The position numbers were made by a program, and so were the translations under genes. The notes under the pieces were generated by a model, which was given only the letters and a program-made list of their open reading frames with translations, was not told the origin of the DNA and searched no databases. From assembly GCA_027038775.1 (NCBI GenBank), contig JALWGP010000290.1, positions 1 to 8,972 on the forward strand: DNA of 8,972 bases, in the 5' to 3' direction. Of this stretch, positions 5,427 to 8,972 are shown piece after piece (position 1 is the first letter of the stretch; every line of letters starts with the position of its first letter). This DNA comes from Sedimenticola sp. Lineage in GTDB: Bacteria > Pseudomonadota > Gammaproteobacteria > Chromatiales > Chromatiaceae.

Positions 5427-7862
5427 ATGGGTGTACGAAGCCACTTTCATGGATCCCTGAGCCGTTTCCTCGCGCTCTGCTACACCTTGCTGCTGGTCTA
5501 TGGAACCCTCTTTCCGCTTCACGGCTGGGTGTCACCCGCCACCGCCCCCCTGCACATCATGCTCCGCAACGGGCTGGCGCACACCTCCTGGTCGGATCTG
5601 GTCACCAACCTGCTGGTCTACATGCCCCTGGGATTCCTGCTCATGCGCGGGCTGCCCGCGTTCACCCGCTGCGGCTGGTGCAGGTGGTTGTCGATCCTGC
5701 TGGCCGGCACGCTGCTCAGCTTCGCACTGGAATACCTGCAGGCCTACCTCCCCGGGCGCACCCCTTCGGCCAGGGATCTGCTGCTCAATGCGGCCGGCAC
5801 CGGCGCAGGAGCCTGGCTGGCCCTGGTCCTCAAACCGGGAGGACGGCTGGAGCGGCGCCTCCGGCAGCTGCGTACCGCCTATATCCTCCCCGGCGTGGAG
5901 GCCAACCTCGGCCTGACGGTGCTGGGGCTCTGGGCACTGGCCCAGCTCGCACCCCTGGTCCCCTCCCTGGACCTGGGAAGCCTGTGGCACGGGATCAAGC
6001 CGTTGTTCAAAACCCTGCAGGATCCGGCGCGCTTCTCCTGGCTGCAGTGGGGGGCATACGTTGCGGACATCGCCGCATTGGGCATCATCTACATCAGCCT
6101 GCAGAAGCACCGGTACCTGGCCGTTTCCCGTTTCCTCCTCTTTGCCGGGATCGTGCTGCTGATGAAGATACCGGTGGTAGGGCGGCAACTCTCCTCCGAA
6201 AGTTTCCTCGGGTTGGCCGCCGCCGCTGCACTGCTCCCGTTGCTTGCCCGGGGGAAACCGGCGCAGCAATCCCGGATCGCGATCTTCCTCATCCTCGCGG
6301 GCATGCTTCTCGAAACGGTACAGCCAGGGGCGGGCGCGAGCACCTCTGCCGGCTTCAACTGGGTACCCTTCAAAGGGCACCTGAGTAACAACCTCGCGGG
6401 GATTCTCGACATCCTGTCGGGAGGGTGGCCCATCGTGGGGCTCTTCTATCTGTTCATGCATGCTCACTCCCTTTCACGACACGCCCTGGCAACGGGAACC
6501 CTGCTGGTGTTTCTCGGCGCCCTGGGTCTGGAGTGGGTGCAGCTTGCCATACCCGGTCGTTCGGCAGACATCACGGACGCACTCGTTGCTGCACTTGCCT
6601 GGGCCTTCCCATGGCTCTACCTGAAAAAACACGCCCCCGAAAAATCACGATACGCGGTTACCCCAGGGGAAAGCGGCTTCACTCCGGGAAAGCCCCGGCC
6701 AACGAAATGGTGGCTTTCGTCCGCCACGGGGCTGGCCACCGTGCTGGCCATTGCGGCCGGTATCCACGCCCTTCCCGGCAACCATACCCCCGGGGAGAAA
6801 GACGGGAGTTCTCCCGGCATCCTGGACCTGAACACCCTGCCACCCAACCGGTGGGTCAGGATCCACCAGCCGGCACACGCCAACTGGCGGCGCCAGAACC
6901 ATGCCGGCATCGCCTACGACAGCCGCCGGCACAGCCTGCTGATCTTCGGTTCGGACACGCACCGGAGCAACTGGGATAACAGTGTCCACGAGTTCGACCT
7001 CCAGACCCTGACCTGGAAAACCCACTACCCGGAAGCCCCGCCGGAGACCTACCGGACCGACTCCCGGGGCAACCCGGTGGCCGGCAGCGGCCGGCTGCTT
7101 CCCTGGGCGATGCACACCTTCGACACCATCGTCTACGATCCCCGGCAGGATGCACTGGTGGTCGCCGCACGCCCCCTGCACAACCCCATGACCAAGAAGG
7201 TCAAGGGCATCCGGCAACATCCGACCTGGATCTACGATCTTGCCACCCATGAATGGCGAATCCTGGAAAACGGGGGCAGGCCCGCCCCCAGTTTCTTTGC
7301 CGGGGCAACGGCCTACGACAGCCACCGGGATGTCATCGTGGCCTACAAGTACGGGATCTGGGAGCTGGGCCCTGATCGCGAGAAGTGGAAAAAGGCAACC
7401 GGGGAAACCCATCACAGTCTCCACTTCAACATGGAATACGATTCGAAACACCGCAGGCTGGTGGTGTTCGGCGATGGCAGGAAGTACAGCGAGGTCTGGG
7501 TCTACACGCCGGGCCCCTCGGCCGGAGAGCGGGGTTCCTGGGAAAAGAAGGTTCCGGGGGGTGATCGCTGTCCCCCGGACGAGCACTTCCCGGTGGCATT
7601 CGACGGGGAACAGGGAGTGTTTCTGCTGCTCCCCTTCGACCAGAAGGCCGGGGTCTCCCGCACTTTCATCTATGATCTGGAAACCAACACCTATACCAGG
7701 CTCCCGGGAGCGGACATGAAATTACGGAAGATGAACTACATGATGACCTGGGACCCCCTGCACAAGGTGTTCCTGCTGGTGACGGGCTACTGGAAGGAGC
7801 CCGCCACCGTGTGGGCCCTGAAACTGGACCTCGATGCCCTGCGCGGTGGGGCCACACCATGA
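5427..7862 (+). CDS. Two VanZ-like membrane domains fused to a kelch-like beta-propeller
   Basis: This 811-residue protein is far longer than ordinary VanZ proteins (about 130-200). Residues 12-135 form a full VanZ domain: LLVYGTLFP (22-30), NLLVYMPLGFLL (61-72), and the motif Glu102-x2-Gln105-x3-Pro109-Gly-Arg111-x5-Asp117. Several hydrophobic segments follow (about 160-295). A second VanZ-like unit follows, with GFNWVPFKGHLSNNLAGI (309-326) and the same motif at Glu369, Gln372, Pro376, Arg378 and Asp384. A last membrane segment lies at about 431-448. Residues 480-801 show six kelch/galactose-oxidase-like blades of the pattern 'YD...hxLvvFG...wxYDLxTxxW' (starting near 491, 562, 622, 664, 719 and 768). 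The propeller is probably periplasmic. No cysteine/tyrosine copper site of galactose oxidase was recognised. The start is three bases after the sulfotransferase stop, with no good Shine-Dalgarno of its own. Function is unknown; a role in glycan assembly or export is inferred. Confidence 0.85.
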   Translation: MGVRSHFHGSLSRFLALCYTLLLVYGTLFPLHGWVSPATAPLHIMLRNGLAHTSWSDLVTNLLVYMPLGFLLMRGLPAFTRCGWCRWLSILLAGTLLSFALEYLQAYLPGRTPSARDLLLNAAGTGAGAWLALVLKPGGRLERRLRQLRTAYILPGVEANLGLTVLGLWALAQLAPLVPSLDLGSLWHGIKPLFKTLQDPARFSWLQWGAYVADIAALGIIYISLQKHRYLAVSRFLLFAGIVLLMKIPVVGRQLSSESFLGLAAAAALLPLLARGKPAQQSRIAIFLILAGMLLETVQPGAGASTSAGFNWVPFKGHLSNNLAGILDILSGGWPIVGLFYLFMHAHSLSRHALATGTLLVFLGALGLEWVQLAIPGRSADITDALVAALAWAFPWLYLKKHAPEKSRYAVTPGESGFTPGKPRPTKWWLSSATGLATVLAIAAGIHALPGNHTPGEKDGSSPGILDLNTLPPNRWVRIHQPAHANWRRQNHAGIAYDSRRHSLLIFGSDTHRSNWDNSVHEFDLQTLTWKTHYPEAPPETYRTDSRGNPVAGSGRLLPWAMHTFDTIVYDPRQDALVVAARPLHNPMTKKVKGIRQHPTWIYDLATHEWRILENGGRPAPSFFAGATAYDSHRDVIVAYKYGIWELGPDREKWKKATGETHHSLHFNMEYDSKHRRLVVFGDGRKYSEVWVYTPGPSAGERGSWEKKVPGGDRCPPDEHFPVAFDGEQGVFLLLPFDQKAGVSRTFIYDLETNTYTRLPGADMKLRKMNYMMTWDPLHKVFLLVTGYWKEPATVWALKLDLDALRGGATP

Positions 7863-8972
7863 AATTCAGCAGCCGGCTGGTGAGATGGATACTGATCCTG
7901 GCCATGCTGCCGGCGGCAGGCGCGCTGCAGGCCCGGCTGCAGACCACCGCCACCGCCTACCAGTGGGACGGCAGGCACTTTTCCATTCCCCTGGAAATCC
8001 GGGACAACTCGGGCGTCCGGCGCAGCCGGTGGCCGGTGACTTCCGGCGTTCCCCTGCCATACGGCCTGGTGAAGCGTCCCGATGACCTCCGGCTGGTGGA
8101 CGCCGACGGGCGGGAAATCGACTGCCAGTTCACCGTGCTCAGCAGGTACTGGGCCCGGGACGGCTCCATCCGCTGGCTGCTGCTCGACTTCCAGGTGGAC
8201 CTCCCCCCCAATGGAACGACGGTGGTGCGGCTGCAGAACGACCGCCCCCACGCTTCCATCGCCAATCCTCTCCTCGTAACGGAAGGGAAGGAGTCGATCC
8301 GGATCGACACCGGCCCGCTGAAAGTCGAAATCCCCAGGAACCACGCCAGCCTGTTCGAGCGGGTCCAGGTCCGGGGCGAGGTGGTCCTGGAAACTGCGGC
8401 CGGGGATGGTCCGTTCCTCCGCTCTGCCCGGGTACCTTATGCCCAGCGGTTCTGGGGAGACGAGTGGAACACCCACGGCTGGGAGAAAAACCGGAAAGTG
8501 AACCGCGTGGATGTCCCGGAAGCGCTTCACCAGGGCGTTCTATCGCCTTCCCGTGACGTAGAGGTGGAAACGGCGGGCCCCATGCGCACCACCCTCGTCC
8601 TTCGCGGCCGGTACAGACCCACCGGCGGAACAAAGCTGCCGAAAGGCCTGACCTGGAACTTCACCACGCGGCTCCACTTCTACCGGGGACACACCTTCGT
8701 GCAGGTGGAACACGCCATCGAGAATTCTTCCGACGAGAGGCCCCAGTGGGTGATGCCCTTCCTCGAGGCCGGGCTGCGCCACTCCCTGAAACTGGAGCCC
8801 GTGGCCATGGCGACCCTCGGGATCAGGAAGCCACCACGGGGCAAGAAGCACCTGGTGCAAGTGGCGCTGCTCCCGGGCGAGAAGGCGACGCTCCTGCAGC
8901 TGAAGCAGGAAAAGAAGGGCCACCCCCCCAGGGTGCTGGCCCACACTCCCGGAGATGAGGCAGCCCCCACGG
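7859..8972 (+). CDS. Secreted PcRGLX/YetA-like (rhamnogalacturonan-lyase-like) protein, 3' end beyond window
   Basis: The frame stays open from ATG 7859 to the right edge, giving 371 residues without a stop; the C-terminus is missing. Residues 1-25 look like a Sec signal peptide (basic start, hydrophobic ILILAMLPAAGA, then small residues before Arg26), so the protein is exported. Residues 40-125 match the RIFT-barrel N-terminal domain of the PcRGLX/YetA family: GVPLPYGL (63-70), a 'dadGreidcQ' strand (81-90) and WARDGSIRWLLLDF (98-111). A further region (about 235-290) contains AGPMRTTLVLRGRY, then RLHFYRGHTFVQVEHAIEN, the family's usual continuation. PcRGLX is an exo-rhamnogalacturonan lyase; whether this one cleaves a polysaccharide cannot be judged because the catalytic part is off the window. 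The start overlaps the previous stop (ATGA, 7859-7862), with a weak GGTGGGG (7845-7851) upstream. Confidence 0.8.
   Translation, partial: MKFSSRLVRWILILAMLPAAGALQARLQTTATAYQWDGRHFSIPLEIRDNSGVRRSRWPVTSGVPLPYGLVKRPDDLRLVDADGREIDCQFTVLSRYWARDGSIRWLLLDFQVDLPPNGTTVVRLQNDRPHASIANPLLVTEGKESIRIDTGPLKVEIPRNHASLFERVQVRGEVVLETAAGDGPFLRSARVPYAQRFWGDEWNTHGWEKNRKVNRVDVPEALHQGVLSPSRDVEVETAGPMRTTLVLRGRYRPTGGTKLPKGLTWNFTTRLHFYRGHTFVQVEHAIENSSDERPQWVMPFLEAGLRHSLKLEPVAMATLGIRKPPRGKKHLVQVALLPGEKATLLQLKQEKKGHPPRVLAHTPGDEAAPT

Noticed and set aside
5427..7862. Glycopeptide resistance gene because of VanZ similarity
   Set aside because: VanZ-like domains are widespread in polysaccharide loci; no van gene neighbours are present, and the protein has a propeller that VanZ lacks.
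5427..7862. Galactose oxidase activity for the propeller
   Set aside because: Only the blade pattern is visible; no copper-ligand or Cys-Tyr cofactor residues could be recognised.

Overview
The window is GC-rich chromosomal DNA from a bacterium. The gene types, the promoter-like and repeat sequences and the codon use suggest a high-GC gammaproteobacterium, but there is no rRNA or other phylogenetic marker, so this is inference. No mobile element, tRNA, rRNA or CRISPR array was seen. Five complete protein genes have recognisable families or domains, one large fusion protein is new to me as an arrangement, and one gene runs off the right edge.

Left part (1-2654): aroE (shikimate dehydrogenase, minus strand) and a PiT-family phosphate transporter (plus strand) are transcribed divergently from a 183-base gap. 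A hairpin-forming inverted repeat sits at the very left edge, over the aroE stop. The transporter ends inside a 62-base REP-like imperfect palindrome (GTAGGAG...CTCCTAC), which supplies its stop codon.

Middle (2683-3936): convergent to the transporter is a minus-strand gene for a three-part protein. It has an N-terminal GNAT/autoinducer-synthase-like acyltransferase, then a cyclic-nucleotide-binding domain, then a Crp-type winged helix. It reads as an acyltransferase and a transcription regulator in one chain.

Right part (4183-8972): a tightly packed plus-strand operon diverges from that gene across a 246-base gap. Its order is a small VanZ-family membrane protein, a PAPS-type sulfotransferase, an 811-residue protein with two VanZ-like membrane domains fused to a predicted periplasmic kelch-like beta-propeller, and a secreted protein with a PcRGLX/YetA-like (rhamnogalacturonan-lyase-like) N-terminus that is cut by the window edge. 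Two of the junctions are ATGA stop/start overlaps and the third is a 3-base gap, so the four genes are almost certainly co-expressed and translationally coupled. Together (sulfotransferase, VanZ proteins, periplasmic propeller, exported carbohydrate-active-like protein) they look like part of a locus that makes, sulfates or trims a surface or exported glycan. No glycosyltransferase or polymerase is visible here, so the rest of such a locus would lie to the right. The VanZ/propeller fusion with its operon partners, and the acyltransferase-cNMP-HTH fusion beside it, are the most unusual content.
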